DNA of 52,096 nucleotides from contig WYBE01000071.1 of assembly GCA_011526045.1 (NCBI GenBank), positions 1 through 52,096 on the forward strand, given 5' to 3'. Below, one piece after another: positions 19,113-28,563 of this stretch. A program made the translations under genes and the position numbers. Numbering within the stretch: the stretch's first letter is position 1; every line of letters begins with the position of its first letter. The notes below the pieces were generated by a model. It saw only the letters and a program-made list of their open reading frames with translations, ran no database searches and was not told where the DNA came from. This stretch comes from Nevskiales bacterium (lineage in GTDB: Bacteria > Pseudomonadota > Gammaproteobacteria > Steroidobacterales > GCA-2729495).

Positions 19113-20207
19113 TTACGGCACGTGCGCGGCCGCAAGGTAGTCGTGCGACTGCATCTCCAGCAGTCGGCTGCGGGTGCGCTCGAACTCGCGTTTCAGGCGC
19201 GTGCCCTGGTAGAGACGGTCGACCGGCACTGCCGCCGAGAGGATGAGCTTGACGCGGCGGTCGTAGAACTCGTCCACCAGCGCAATGAATCGCCGGGCCT
19301 GGTTCTCGAGGGACTCGTCCATGAGCGGCACGGTGGAGACGATCACGGCCTGGAATGCGCGCGCAATTTCGATGTAGTCGTCCTGGCTTCGCGGGCCGTC
19401 ACAGAGCGCCGAGAACTCGAACCAGGCGATGCCGTCTGCGCGCCGTTGCGTCGGGATGTCACGCCCGTTGATTTCGATCGGCTGGCCCGAGGTCCCCTCG
19501 CCGGGCGCGATCTCGTCGAACCAGCGTTGCAGCCCGGCCGTCGCCGAGTCGTTCAGCGGAGTGTGGTAGATCTCCGCACGCTCGAGCACGCGCAGCCGGT
19601 AGTCCGTGCCGGAATCGACCCGGAGCACCTCGGTGTGATTCCTGATGAGGCTGATCGCCGGCAGGAAACGCGAGCGCTGCAGCCCGTCGCGGTAAAGCTC
19701 CTCGGGTGCCACATTGGAGGTGGCGACGAGCGTGACGCCGCGGCGAAACAGCCCGTCGAGCAGCCCTGCGAGGATCATCGCATCGGCAATGTCGCAGACG
19801 TAGAACTCGTCGAAGCAGATGACCCGCGCCTGGGCGGCAAATTCGTCGGCCACGATCTCCAGCGGCGCGGGCTCGTTGTGCAGGGTCCGCAGCCGCCCGT
19901 GCACACGGTACATGAGGCGATGGAAGTGGTAGCGCAGGCGTTCGGGAAAGGGCAGCCCCTCGAAGAACAGGTCCATGAGGAGCGTCTTGCCGCGCCCGAC
20001 GCCGCCCCACAGATAGGCGCCACGCACAGGCGGTGCCTGGGTCGGAACCATGCGGCGCCACAGCCGCGACACGAGGCCGGCGGTGGCTGGTCCTCGTATC
20101 AGGTCCGCGCCGATCCGCTGCAGCGTATCGATTGCCCGCAGTTGCGCGGCATCGTGATCGAGAGATTTCTGCGCGCGGATTGCTGCGTATCGGGCGTGTA
20201 GATCCAT
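19113..20207 (-). CDS. zapE: Cell division protein ZapE (AFG1-like ATPase)
   Basis: A 364-residue AAA-type ATPase. The P-loop [16 protein letters not shown] (about 72-87), Walker [19 protein letters not shown], sensor segment [19 protein letters not shown], and C-terminal [12 protein letters not shown] are all present. In E. coli ZapE binds FtsZ and supports division under low oxygen. The start ATG at 20207 ([13 protein letters not shown]) matches the family better than the longer frame starting at 20261. The 143-base gap to gpmA contains nothing recognised. Confidence 0.92.
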   Translation of the reverse strand: MDLHARYAAIRAQKSLDHDAAQLRAIDTLQRIGADLIRGPATAGLVSRLWRRMVPTQAPPVRGAYLWGGVGRGKTLLMDLFFEGLPFPERLRYHFHRLMYRVHGRLRTLHNEPAPLEIVADEFAAQARVICFDEFYVCDIADAMILAGLLDGLFRRGVTLVATSNVAPEELYRDGLQRSRFLPAISLIRNHTEVLRVDSGTDYRLRVLERAEIYHTPLNDSATAGLQRWFDEIAPGEGTSGQPIEINGRDIPTQRRADGIAWFEFSALCDGPRSQDDYIEIARAFQAVIVSTVPLMDESLENQARRFIALVDEFYDRRVKLILSAAVPVDRLYQGTRLKREFERTRSRLLEMQSHDYLAAAHVP

Positions 20208-20332
20208 GGTACGAGGATGAACGGGGGCGTTTAGCGTAGCGGCCAGGCGCGGGGGAGGCAAAGCAGGCGCGGTGCTGTCCGCATTTCCTTAGAATGCCAT
20301 CCGGCGTGATCAGAATCCGGAGTCAGGGTCCG

Positions 20333-21988
20333 ATGAGCGAGCGCGAATCCATGGAGTTCGACGTAGTGATCGTCGGCGGCGGGCCCTGCGGTCTCGCTGC
20401 GGCCTGCAGGCTGATGCAGCTTGCGGCCGAGGCGGATCGCGAGATCAGCGTTGCGCTGGTGGAGAAGGGCGCAGAGATCGGCGCGCACGTCATGTCGGGG
20501 GCGGTGCTCGAGCCGAAAGCGCTCGATGAACTGTTTCCTGACTGGCGCGCCGGCGACGCGCCTGTAACGACCGCTGTCACGGAGGACGATTTTTTTCTCC
20601 TGAGCGGTGCAGCGGCGAGCTGGCGGATTCCGGAGCTGTTCGTCCCGCGGCCGGCGCGAAACGAGGGCAACTTCATCATCAGCCTCGGTGAACTCTGCCG
20701 CTGGCTGGGCCGGCAGGCCGAGACGGTGGGCGTGAACCTGTTCCCCGGCTTTGCCGCGACGGAGGTGATCTACGACGGTGAGCGAGTCGCCGGTATTGCA
20801 ACCGGCGACATGGGTCGTGACCGCACCGGAACGCCGAAGGATTCGTTCCAGCCCGGTTACGAACTGCGTGCGCGACAGACGATCTTCGCCGAGGGTTGCC
20901 GGGGAAGTCTCGGCAAGCAACTGATGCGCCGCTTCGACCTGCGGCGCGATTGCGATCCGCAGCATTACGGCATCGGCCTGAAAGAGGTATGGACCATCGA
21001 TGCCGCGAATCACCGGGAGGGCGCGGTGGTGCATACGCTCGGCTGGCCGCTGACGAACGACACCGAGGGGGGTGGCTTTCTCTACCACGCCGGCGGAAAC
21101 CAGGTGTATCTCGGGTTCATCGTCGCATTGAGTTACAGCAACCCGTGGCTCGATCCCTTCCAGGAGTTCCAGCGCTGGAAACAGCATCCGCGCATCAGGG
21201 CGGTGCTCGCCAACGGCAAGCGGGTGTCCTACGGAGCGCGGGCGGTCAACAAGGGCGGGCTGCAGTCGCTGCCGCGCCTCGGCTTTCCCGGTGGCGTGCT
21301 GGCCGGTTGTGAGGCCGGGTTCCTCAATGGCGCGAAGATCAAGGGAATTCACACTGCCATGAAGACGGGCATGATTGCGGCCGAGGCGGTTTTCGCCGGC
21401 CTTGAGGCAGGTGGCTCGGATACGCAAGACCGGCTGGCCGAGGACTTCGAGCGCCGGGTCCGCGAATCCTGGGTGTACCGTGAGCTCGAGAACACGCGGA
21501 ATTTCGGCCCGGCGCAGCACCGGTTTGGCACGTTGCTCGGCGCCGCATTCGTCTGGTTCGACCAGAACATCGCGTTCGGGCGCCTGCCGTTCACGCTGCA
21601 CAACCCGGTTCCCGACCACATCGGGCTCAGGCGGGCGGCGGATTGCGAGCCAATTCGCTATCCGAAACCCGACGGCGTGGTGAGTTTCGACCGCCTGTCG
21701 TCGGTGTTTCTCTCGAGCACTAATCACGAAGAGAACCAGCCCTGTCATCTGCAACTCGGCGATCCGCAGATACCGGTGCGCCACAATCTGCCGCTCTACG
21801 CGGAACCGGCACAGCGCTACTGTCCGGCGGGTGTTTACGAGATCGTGGAGGAGCAAAGCGGGCCGCGCTTGCAGATCAACGCGCAGAACTGCGTGCACTG
21901 CAAGACCTGCGACATCAAGGATCCGGCGCAGAACATTGAGTGGGTGCCGCCTGAGGGCGGTGGCGGCCCGAACTACACCGCCATGTAA
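20333..21988 (+). CDS. Electron-transfer flavoprotein:ubiquinone oxidoreductase
   Basis: A 551-residue ETF-QO, which passes electrons from ETF (fatty- and amino-acid oxidation) to membrane ubiquinone. It has the FAD-binding start FDVVIVGGGPCGLAAACRL, SGAVLEPKALDELFPDW, and a C-terminal 4Fe-4S region with YCPAGVYEI, then QNCVHCKTCDIKDPAQNIEW and the terminal GGGGPNY. Start ATG at 20333, with an in-frame alternative at 20351. It stands alone on + between zapE and the thiolase, both on the other strand; no etfAB is in the window. Confidence 0.95.
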   Translation: MSERESMEFDVVIVGGGPCGLAAACRLMQLAAEADREISVALVEKGAEIGAHVMSGAVLEPKALDELFPDWRAGDAPVTTAVTEDDFFLLSGAAASWRIPELFVPRPARNEGNFIISLGELCRWLGRQAETVGVNLFPGFAATEVIYDGERVAGIATGDMGRDRTGTPKDSFQPGYELRARQTIFAEGCRGSLGKQLMRRFDLRRDCDPQHYGIGLKEVWTIDAANHREGAVVHTLGWPLTNDTEGGGFLYHAGGNQVYLGFIVALSYSNPWLDPFQEFQRWKQHPRIRAVLANGKRVSYGARAVNKGGLQSLPRLGFPGGVLAGCEAGFLNGAKIKGIHTAMKTGMIAAEAVFAGLEAGGSDTQDRLAEDFERRVRESWVYRELENTRNFGPAQHRFGTLLGAAFVWFDQNIAFGRLPFTLHNPVPDHIGLRRAADCEPIRYPKPDGVVSFDRLSSVFLSSTNHEENQPCHLQLGDPQIPVRHNLPLYAEPAQRYCPAGVYEIVEEQSGPRLQINAQNCVHCKTCDIKDPAQNIEWVPPEGGGGPNYTAM

Positions 21989-22166
21989 CCGGAGCTGCTG
22001 CGGAACCCGTCTGCTTCGTTGCCGCTCGCTCGAAGGCTCGCCGTACTCTGTGTACTGTCTCGCCTTCTCGCTCGCGAACGCCTCGCATCCGGGCTTCCTC
22101 GCGACGCTCCGGAGCTGCTGCGGGGCATGTTTGCTTCGTTGCCGCTCGCTCGAAGGCTCGCCGTAC
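21989..22166. repeat. Two direct repeats of 58 bases spaced 120 bases apart
   Basis: Segments 21989-22046 and 22109-22166 match at about 53 of 58 bases. Both start CCGGAGCTGCTGCGG and end TCGAAGGCTCGCCGTAC. They occupy the whole gap between the ETF-QO stop and the convergent thiolase stop. There is no gene or T-tract terminator; the 62 bases between copies include a small CTCGCGAACGCCTCGC-like GC-rich stretch. They may be an intergenic repeat family or a transcription-end structure. Confidence 0.75.
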
Positions 22167-22173
22167 GACGCGT

Positions 22174-23355
22174 TCAGCCGGCTTCCACTGCCAGCGCCAG
22201 CGCCTCGCCACCGCCGATGCACAGCGCGGCGACACCGCGTCGCGCGCCACGCTGCCGCAGCGCGTGCACCAGTGAGACGATCAGTCGCGCCCCGGTGGCG
22301 CCGATCGGATGGCCGAGCGCACACGCACCACCATTGACGTTGACGCGTGTGGCATCGATGCCGAGTTCGCGCATGGCGGCCAGTGCCACGCAGGCGAATG
22401 CCTCGTTGATCTCGAACAGATCCACGTCACTTGCGCGCCAGCCGATTCGCGTGAGCAGCGACTTGATGGCCTGGGGCGGCGCGGTCGTAAACCACTCCGG
22501 CTCCTGCGCATGGGCTGCGAAGCCGGCAATCCGCCCGAGGGGCGCAATATGCCGCCGCGAAGCTTCGTGCTCTCCCATGAGGATCAACGCCGCGGCCCCG
22601 TCGGAAATCGATGACGAGCTGGCGGCGGTCACCGTGCCGTCCTTGGCGAATGCGGGCTTCATCGTCGGGATGCGCTCGAGGTCCGCCCGGAACGGTTCCT
22701 CGTCCTGGCTGACGACTGTCTCGCCCTTGCGACTGCTCACCGTGACCGGAACGATTTCCGCCCGGAAGTTCCCGTTCTCGCAGGCCGCCCGGGCGCGGCG
22801 CACGGATTCCGCGGCGTACTGGTCCTGGTCCTGGCGGCTCAGCTGGTAACGGCGTGCGGTCTGCTCGGCGAAGTGGCCCATCATGTTACTGTCGTAGGGG
22901 TTCTGCAGGCCGTCAAAGAACATGTGATCGAGTATGTCCTGATGCCCCATGCGCAATCCTGCGCGCGCCTTGGGCAGCAGGTACGGTGCGTTACTCATCG
23001 ACTCCATGCCACCGGCTAACACGGTGCGGGCTGTTCCGCTGCGGATCATGTCGTGGCCCATGATGATGCTGGCCATGCCGGAGCCACACACCTTGTTCAC
23101 GGTGGTGGTGGCCACCGAGGGCGCCAGTCCGGCAGCGAGCACTGCCTGACGGGCGGGTGCCTGGCCGACGCCCGCCTGCAGGACGCAACCGATCATGGCC
23201 TGGTCGATCTCGGTGCCGGCCAGTTGCGAGTCGTCCATGCAGGCCTTGGTGGCTGCCGCGGCGAGTTGGGGGCCGCTCAATGGAGCCAGGGCCCCCTGGA
23301 AGGCGCCGATGGGGGTGCGCCGGGCAGCTACGATGACGATGTCTTCGGTGCTCAT
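22174..23355 (-). CDS. Acetyl-CoA C-acyltransferase (thiolase)
   Basis: A 393-residue thiolase II family enzyme that condenses or cleaves acyl-CoA. The nucleophile C90 is in VNKVCGSGMASI, the HEAF-like motif reads EINEAFACVALA, and the second catalytic cysteine segment is CIGGGEALA; GGACALGHPIGATGARL carries the histidine. Length fits the degradative or biosynthetic acetoacetyl-CoA type; which of these is not decided. Start ATG at 23355 has AAAGGA upstream; the frame continues further upstream without family match. Confidence 0.93.
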   Translation of the reverse strand: MSTEDIVIVAARRTPIGAFQGALAPLSGPQLAAAATKACMDDSQLAGTEIDQAMIGCVLQAGVGQAPARQAVLAAGLAPSVATTTVNKVCGSGMASIIMGHDMIRSGTARTVLAGGMESMSNAPYLLPKARAGLRMGHQDILDHMFFDGLQNPYDSNMMGHFAEQTARRYQLSRQDQDQYAAESVRRARAACENGNFRAEIVPVTVSSRKGETVVSQDEEPFRADLERIPTMKPAFAKDGTVTAASSSSISDGAAALILMGEHEASRRHIAPLGRIAGFAAHAQEPEWFTTAPPQAIKSLLTRIGWRASDVDLFEINEAFACVALAAMRELGIDATRVNVNGGACALGHPIGATGARLIVSLVHALRQRGARRGVAALCIGGGEALALAVEAG

Positions 23356-23499
23356 GCAGGTCCTTTTTGCAGTGCTTACTCGACGCATAGCCCGCAAGGC
23401 TTGGCATTTAGCCTGCCGGACGAGTTCGATTATGCGACGCAAAAGAATCGCTGCCAATGTGGGCAGTCCACAATTGCCGCGCAGTGGATGCAGGGCCGA

Positions 23500-24300
23500 T
23501 CAGCCCCCGTCGGCGAGCAGGTCCGGCTCCGGGAAGTCTTCCAGGATGGAGCGCCGGCATTCGGCCAGCAAAGCGGCGACCGCGTCCTCGGCGCCGTTAG
23601 GGTGAACCGGCGGCTTGACAATAACCTCGAGCGCCCCCCGCCGCGGGAGTCGCTGGCCGGCGGCGAGCATGTGGCGCGAACCGCGGATCACGACCGGCAC
23701 CAGCGGCAGGTTGCCGCGCACCGCAGCGGCAAATGCGCCGCTCTGGAAGCGGCGCAGCCCGGGCTCGGGTCGGAACGTGCCCTCGGGAAAAAAAGCGAGA
23801 CTGTGTCGCAGTTCTGCCAAGCCGAAAATTCTCCGCGCATCCGATGCGCCCCGGCGCGTGTCGAATCGGTCCACAAACTGTGATCCAAGCCGCCGCAGGA
23901 CAAAGTGCGCGAGTGGCACACGAGTCATCTCGCGCTTGATGACGAACGCGAATCGTGGCGGCAACACTGCAGTGAGGATCAGGCCGTCGAGGTAGCTCGC
24001 ATGATTGGCCGCAACGATGCAAGGCGCTGCTGGCAGGTGTTCAATTCCCTGTACCACCGGACGCATGGCGGTCAGCGCCAGAAACAGGCGTGCCGCGTGC
24101 CGCGCCGCAGCCCGCCGGAATTGCTCACCGGGCAGAACCGCAAGCGTTGCCGCGAGGACCAGGGCGACCGGAACGAATATCAACCAGCCGGCGACACCAT
24201 ACAGCACTCGCGATGCAGCAGGCATGAATCGCCCTGGCTGCTGCGTTTTGTCAAAACTGGAATTTATGTAACCCATTGAGGGATTTGTGAGTACCGTCAC
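23500..24300 (-). CDS. 1-acyl-sn-glycerol-3-phosphate acyltransferase family protein (PlsC-like)
   Basis: Up to 266 residues. It has a membrane helix (about residues 34-56), the acyltransferase HX4D motif NHASYLD, the FPEGTFR glycerol-phosphate motif and VPVVIRG. It probably acylates lysophosphatidic acid or a related lysolipid at the inner membrane. The start is uncertain: GTG at 24300, or ATG at 24276 or 24225, none with a strong Shine-Dalgarno. The 144-base gap to the thiolase start contains nothing recognised. Confidence 0.85.
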   Translation of the reverse strand: MTVLTNPSMGYINSSFDKTQQPGRFMPAASRVLYGVAGWLIFVPVALVLAATLAVLPGEQFRRAAARHAARLFLALTAMRPVVQGIEHLPAAPCIVAANHASYLDGLILTAVLPPRFAFVIKREMTRVPLAHFVLRRLGSQFVDRFDTRRGASDARRIFGLAELRHSLAFFPEGTFRPEPGLRRFQSGAFAAAVRGNLPLVPVVIRGSRHMLAAGQRLPRRGALEVIVKPPVHPNGAEDAVAALLAECRRSILEDFPEPDLLADGG

Positions 24301-24528
24301 GCCGGGGCAAATCCTTGCCGCGCATACTCAAGTGTAGATGCCGCCATCAGCATGGGCACCGGAGGCATCTGGCTTATCGGCAGGTGCAACTGATCTCCGT
24401 AGGGCCAGGCGCGCGGCTCGCTGCCAGTATCGGCAGTAGAGTCCACGGTGTTGAATCGACCGGCAACGGTCGCTGGCAAGGCTGGTTCATGGCTGCAACG
24501 GGTTTGCTGAGCGGAGCGAAGTTAAGTA

Positions 24529-25467
24529 ATGTCCCCGACATCAGTCAATACGGTCGCCGGCGCGAGTTCGCCGCCCAATTCTACCGAGGCAGTCATCGAC
24601 AAGTTCCTCGATTCCATCTGGATGGAGCGTGGTCTTTCGGCGAACACGCTCGGCGCCTACCGCGCCGATCTGCTCGCCCTGCAGCGCTGGCTCACACAGC
24701 GCGACAAAAGTCTCATCTTCGCTACCCGTGCTGATCTGCTGGCATTCATTGCCTGGCGGGCGAAAGAGGGCGCCAAGCCACGCTCGACTGCGCGGCAGTT
24801 GTCCAGTTTCAGGCGCTTCTACCGGTTCCTGCTGCGCGAGGGGATGATCGCCGAGGATCCGACGCTGAAGATCGAGATGCCGAAGATCGGCCGCGCGCTG
24901 CCGCAGTCGCTGACGGAATCGGAGGTCGAATCACTGCTCGGTGCGCCGGATGTCGGCGACCCGATCGGGCATCGCGATCGCACCATGCTGGAGGTGCTCT
25001 ACGCCACCGGTTTGCGCGTCTCCGAACTGATCAACCTGCGCCAGGGGCAGATCAACCTGAACCAGGGCGTGCTCCGCGTGCGCGGCAAGGGTGATCGCGA
25101 GCGACTGATCCCGCTTGGCGAGGAGGCGCAGCGCTGGCTGCGCGAGTTCGTGGCCGGGCCGCGTGTCGAGATTCTCCTCGAGCGGCAGACCGAGTATCTG
25201 TTCCCGACCCGGCGCGGTGATCGAATGACCCGCCAGGCGTTCTGGCACATCATCAAGCGCTATGCGAAGAAGGCCGATATTCTCGGCAAGCTGTCGCCGC
25301 ACACCTTGCGGCACGCGTTCGCCACGCATCTGCTGAACAACGGCGCCGACCTGCGCGTGGTGCAGATGTTGCTGGGCCACAGCGATCTTTCCACCACGCA
25401 GATCTACACGCATGTCGCGCGCGAGAGAATGAAAGAGATGCACGCGCAGCATCACCCGCGCGGCTGA
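24529..25467 (+). CDS. xerD: Site-specific tyrosine recombinase XerD
   Basis: A 312-residue recombinase that resolves chromosome dimers at dif with XerC. The N-terminal SAM-like domain has LSANTLGAYRADLLALQRWL; catalytic residues are in ATGLRVSELINL (Arg), GKGDRERLIPL (Lys), SPHTLRHAFATHLLNNGADLR (His and Arg) and LGHSDLSTTQIYTHV (His and Tyr). Start ATG at 24529. The 228 bases upstream contain no supported gene. It is followed on the same strand by a dsbC-like gene, as in many proteobacteria. Confidence 0.95.
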   Translation: MSPTSVNTVAGASSPPNSTEAVIDKFLDSIWMERGLSANTLGAYRADLLALQRWLTQRDKSLIFATRADLLAFIAWRAKEGAKPRSTARQLSSFRRFYRFLLREGMIAEDPTLKIEMPKIGRALPQSLTESEVESLLGAPDVGDPIGHRDRTMLEVLYATGLRVSELINLRQGQINLNQGVLRVRGKGDRERLIPLGEEAQRWLREFVAGPRVEILLERQTEYLFPTRRGDRMTRQAFWHIIKRYAKKADILGKLSPHTLRHAFATHLLNNGADLRVVQMLLGHSDLSTTQIYTHVARERMKEMHAQHHPRG

Positions 25468-25643
25468 GTTCCTGCCCCGACGCGAAACGACAGGCCCACC
25501 GGGCCGAGACGCCCGTGGTCGCCAATGATGCCGTCGATGGCCGCTGTGCTAGACTCGCGCCGTCTTCAACGGGTCCCGGTTCCGGTCGCCGTACGGCGAG
25601 GTGTATGCGACCGGGCGCGACTTTCACCGGAGCTTCGTGCGCA

Positions 25644-26378
25644 ATGATCACGACCAACCTGCGACGCTCGATCGTCGTTCTCCTCGGCATCCTGTCTCTC
25701 CCGGCGTTCGGCGAAGGTGACGCCGAAGCCGTGCAGAAGCGCCTGGCCGAAAGATTCCCCGATGTACGTGTGGAGCAGATCCGCCCATCGCCGATCCCCG
25801 GCTTGTTCGAGTTGCGCATCGGCCCGCAGATCGCATACGTATCGGCCGATGGCCGTTACATTGTGCGTGGCGACATCATCGAGGTCAGCACCGACACCAA
25901 CGTAACCGAAGCGCAACGCAACAGCGCGCGCCTTGCGGCAATCGACGATGTCGGCGAGGACCGGATGATCATCTTTTCACCCGCGAAGGTGAAACACACC
26001 ATCAGCGTGTTCACCGATATCGACTGCGGCTATTGCCGCAGGCTGCACCGCGAGATCGACCAGTACCTCGCCCAGGGGATCCGCGTTCGTTACCTCTTCT
26101 TCCCGCGCAGCGGACCCAATACGGAAAGCTGGGCGAAGGCCGAAGCGGTGTGGTGCTCGCCGGATCGCAATGCCGCGCTGACCAAGGCGAAACTCGGTGA
26201 AGTCATCAAGGTGCCCGGCTGCAAATCCACGCCGGTGCAGGAGCATTATTCACTCGGGCTGGCCCTGGGTGTGCAGGGCACGCCGGCGATCGTCACCGAT
26301 ACCGGAGAGCTGGTGCCGGGTTACGTGCCGTCGGACGAACTGGCCCAGTACCTGCGAGGGGAGCAGACGACGGGCTGA
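25644..26378 (+). CDS. dsbC: Periplasmic thiol:disulfide interchange protein, DsbC family
   Basis: A 244-residue protein with a signal peptide (MITTNLRRSIVVLLGILSLPAFG, cut near residue 23), an N-terminal dimerisation domain and a thioredoxin fold with the CxxC site in FTDIDCGYCRRLHRE. DsbC isomerises wrong disulfides in the periplasm and is kept reduced by DsbD. The second cysteine pair in VWCSPDR and VPGCKST is also family-typical. The xerD-dsbC order is conserved. An extended -10-like TGCTAGACT sits at 25547-25555, giving a leader of about 80 bases if used. Confidence 0.93.
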   Translation: MITTNLRRSIVVLLGILSLPAFGEGDAEAVQKRLAERFPDVRVEQIRPSPIPGLFELRIGPQIAYVSADGRYIVRGDIIEVSTDTNVTEAQRNSARLAAIDDVGEDRMIIFSPAKVKHTISVFTDIDCGYCRRLHREIDQYLAQGIRVRYLFFPRSGPNTESWAKAEAVWCSPDRNAALTKAKLGEVIKVPGCKSTPVQEHYSLGLALGVQGTPAIVTDTGELVPGYVPSDELAQYLRGEQTTG

Positions 26379-26403
26379 CGGCTGCCGCCGGCGCGAAGCG
26401 CAC

Positions 26404-26727
26404 TCAACGCTGCAGGTGCTTGAGCTTGTCGTCGACCTTGGCCCACTCGTCGGCGTCTGCCGGCGGCGTACCGGCCTCGGTGATCACCGGCCAGAGCTTG
26501 GACAGCTCTGCGTTCAGCTGCTTGAACTGCCCCTGGCTCTCCGGGACTTCGTCCTCGGACATGATGGCCTCGACCGGGCACTCGGGCTCGCAGAGCGTGC
26601 AATCGATGCACTCGTCAGGGTCGATGACCAGCATGTTGGGCCCCTCGTGGAAACAGTCGACCGGGCAGACCTCCACGCAGTCCATGTACTTGCACTTGAT
26701 GCATTTCTCGGTGACGACGAACGTCAT
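26404..26727 (-). CDS. fdxA: 7Fe ferredoxin (3Fe-4S/4Fe-4S), FdxA type, copy 2
   Basis: A 107-residue paralogue of the ferredoxin at 9369-9692, with identical cysteine spacing (C9, C17, C21, C25, C40, C43, C46, C50) and the same family tail (DDKLKHLQR). It is more acidic in the second half. The ATG at 26727 has AGGAG seven to eight bases upstream. It is convergent with the dsbC-like gene. The 173 bases upstream contain a stretch richer in A and T but no clear promoter. Confidence 0.93.
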   Translation of the reverse strand: MTFVVTEKCIKCKYMDCVEVCPVDCFHEGPNMLVIDPDECIDCTLCEPECPVEAIMSEDEVPESQGQFKQLNAELSKLWPVITEAGTPPADADEWAKVDDKLKHLQR

Positions 26728-26900
26728 GCTGTTCTCCTGGGGCGCTCGCTCCGGCGAAACCGGGTGAGGCGCGCTAATTTAGGCGTTTCCCAGAGGAAAT
26801 CAACGGATTCGGCATTGCGGTTTGCCGAATTGCGACGATTCGCCGCGTTTGCCGATCCCCGATCCGTCGTCTGTCGCAGCATCGCACGCTACCCGATGAC

Positions 26901-27440
26901 CTATATCAATCTGAAGCGCGGGGCGGCAGCGAGATGCACCGGGCTGTCATCGCGCGGGTTGGCAAGATAGCGCTCGAGGGCGATGGTGACGCTCGGGAAC
27001 GCAATGTCCCGCCACGGTATCTCGGCGGGCGAAAACAGCCGGGTCTCGATGGTCTCGTGACCGGCTCCGAATACCGGTTCGGCGAGCGTCCCACGAAAGA
27101 ACACGTGGACCTGCCGTGCGTGAACGACATCCACCAGCACAAACAGGGGTCCCAGTTCGACCCGGGCCTCTGCTTCCTCCCAGGTTTCCCGCAAGGCCGC
27201 GTCAGCCAGCGTTTCGCCGAGTTCCATGAAACCGGCCGGTACCGTCCAGAACCCGTGACGGGGCTCGATCGCGCGCCGGCACAGGAGGATCGCGCCCCGG
27301 TGCGCAACGACGCAGCCCACGACGAGGCGCGGGTTTTCATAGTGAATCTGGCCGCAATGGCCGCAGACGTAGCGCGGCCGGTTATCGCCGTCGGGTACCT
27401 GCACGGTGACTGGATGGCCGCATTGGGTACAGAAATTCAT
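26901..27440 (-). CDS. Zinc-ribbon Nudix hydrolase
   Basis: A 179-residue protein with an N-terminal zinc ribbon (CTQCGH at residues 4-9 and CGHCGQIHYENPRLVVGC) and a Nudix domain. The Nudix box is GFMELGETLADAALRETWEEAEA; the glycine usually found near its end is Glu here. Such proteins hydrolyse nucleoside diphosphate-linked compounds; NADH pyrophosphatase-like or ADP-ribose activity is possible but undetermined. Start ATG at 27440; the gap to the divergent 2Fe-2S gene is 138 bases. Confidence 0.9.
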   Translation of the reverse strand: MNFCTQCGHPVTVQVPDGDNRPRYVCGHCGQIHYENPRLVVGCVVAHRGAILLCRRAIEPRHGFWTVPAGFMELGETLADAALRETWEEAEARVELGPLFVLVDVVHARQVHVFFRGTLAEPVFGAGHETIETRLFSPAEIPWRDIAFPSVTIALERYLANPRDDSPVHLAAAPRFRLI

Positions 27441-27578
27441 GGTTCGGGCACGGGTTCATTCCAGGCCGAGGCATTGTACGGCCATGCAAGGCTGGACACC
27501 GCTGCGCCGGATCGGAGACGATCCGGGCGTAGGAATCAGCCCTCGCGCCAGCCCGAACAACGCCTGCACGGAACAGTC

Positions 27579-28037
27579 ATGAGACATGTACTCGTTTGCA
27601 CGACCGAATACGCGGATCACTGGGCCGGCACCCTCGCGAAGAAGCGGGCCCAGACCGCAGCGATGAGCGACGCCGAGCGCCAACGCATCCGTGACGCGGT
27701 GCCCGAAGACCACGCGGACGGACACCGTGGCCAGCACTGCGGCCAGACCATGGGCGGACCGATTTATGAGCTGTACCAGCGCCGGCTGCGCGAGGCGGGC
27801 GTGGCCGACGTCGTGGTCAGCCCGAACGCCTGCATCGCCCAGCATGCCTGGGGCTGCGTGGTCATGGTGTACCCCGACGGAATCTGGTACCGGATCCAGA
27901 CCATGGCGGATGCCGAACGAATTCTCGAAGAGCATCTCATCGGCGGACGGCCGGTAATGGATCTCATCCATCGTCGGCTGAGAACGGGCGAGCCGCCGGG
28001 CGTACGCAGCACTCCGGCAGTGGCAACGTCAGGCTGA
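27579..28037 (+). CDS. Thioredoxin-fold 2Fe-2S protein, variant ligands, first of pair
   Basis: A 152-residue protein resembling thioredoxin-like 2Fe-2S ferredoxins: cysteines C7, C54, C85 and C93, and the strongly conserved VYPDGIWY end. In the family the last pair is CxxxC before GPV; here that reads C85-I-A-Q-H89, with a histidine at the usual fourth position and a cysteine (C93) a few residues on. An insert with many charged and His residues (about 30-55) precedes C54. A longer frame runs upstream from 26934, but that part is antisense to the Nudix gene. The next gene, a related protein, starts nine bases after its stop. Confidence 0.75.
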   Translation: MRHVLVCTTEYADHWAGTLAKKRAQTAAMSDAERQRIRDAVPEDHADGHRGQHCGQTMGGPIYELYQRRLREAGVADVVVSPNACIAQHAWGCVVMVYPDGIWYRIQTMADAERILEEHLIGGRPVMDLIHRRLRTGEPPGVRSTPAVATSG

Positions 28038-28046
28038 GGCAGCACG

Positions 28047-28457
28047 ATGAGCGACGACCACGAGCATTGCACGGCGCAGCCGTTTGAAAAGTCCGAGTTC
28101 CGGACGCTCGCTCAGCTGCGCTATCACCTGTTCGTCTGCGCCGACGGCAGGGACTTCTGCGGCTGCCAGGCCAATGGCGGACCGGCGTTGCTCGCAGCGC
28201 TACGTCAGGAACTGGCGCGCCGTCGGCTGGCCGCGCAGGTCAAGGTGACGCTCATGCAATGCCGCCAGCAGGGCGCCACCGGTCCCGTCCTGGTCGTCCA
28301 CCCGGAGGGCATCTGGTATGCGGGTCTCGCGGCAGAGCACGCCGCGGAGTTCGTCGAGCGCCAGATTCTGCGCGGCGAACCGATGGCGCAATACGTCATG
28401 CGGGAAGGACCGAGGCCGGTCACCAGCGTACCGATGCATCTGGCGACTACAGGCTAA
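28047..28457 (+). CDS. Thioredoxin-fold 2Fe-2S protein, variant ligands, second of pair
   Basis: A 136-residue relative of the preceding protein, sharing the GIWY strand and the ATTG/ATSG C-terminus. Candidate ligands are C31, C38, C40 and C72. The family's fourth cysteine (CxxxC before GP) is G76 here (C72-R-Q-Q-G), while the CGC pair near residue 38 offers an extra thiol. It may carry an unusual cluster or none. Start ATG at 28047 follows the first gene by nine bases, so they are co-transcribed. Its partner is unknown. Confidence 0.75.
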   Translation: MSDDHEHCTAQPFEKSEFRTLAQLRYHLFVCADGRDFCGCQANGGPALLAALRQELARRRLAAQVKVTLMQCRQQGATGPVLVVHPEGIWYAGLAAEHAAEFVERQILRGEPMAQYVMREGPRPVTSVPMHLATTG

Positions 28458-28476
28458 GCGTCCGCTGCGGCGGATC

Positions 28477-28563
28477 TGGTGCCGGGAGAGGGACTTGAAC
28501 CCACACGGTGTCGCCACCAACGGATTTTGAGTCCGCCGCGTCTACCAATTCCGCCATCCCGGC
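28477..28563 (-). tRNA. tRNA-Leu (anticodon CAA)
   Basis: On the minus strand the 5' acceptor strand GCCGGGA (28563-28557) pairs with TCCCGGC near the 3' end, followed by A and an encoded CCA (28480-28477). The anticodon loop CTCAAAA within GGACTCAAAATCC gives anticodon CAA, reading UUG. The T-arm GGGTTCAAGTCCC and a long variable arm typical of class II tRNAs are visible. Length is 87 bases including CCA. Confidence 0.95.

Noticed and set aside
20231..22324. 697-codon open frame on the minus strand
   Set aside because: Antisense to ETF-QO, which has clear FAD and 4Fe-4S motifs; no domain in the shadow.
26934..27578. Upstream extension of the first 2Fe-2S gene
   Set aside because: Antisense to the Nudix gene with a clear Nudix box; the family match begins at the ATG at 27579.
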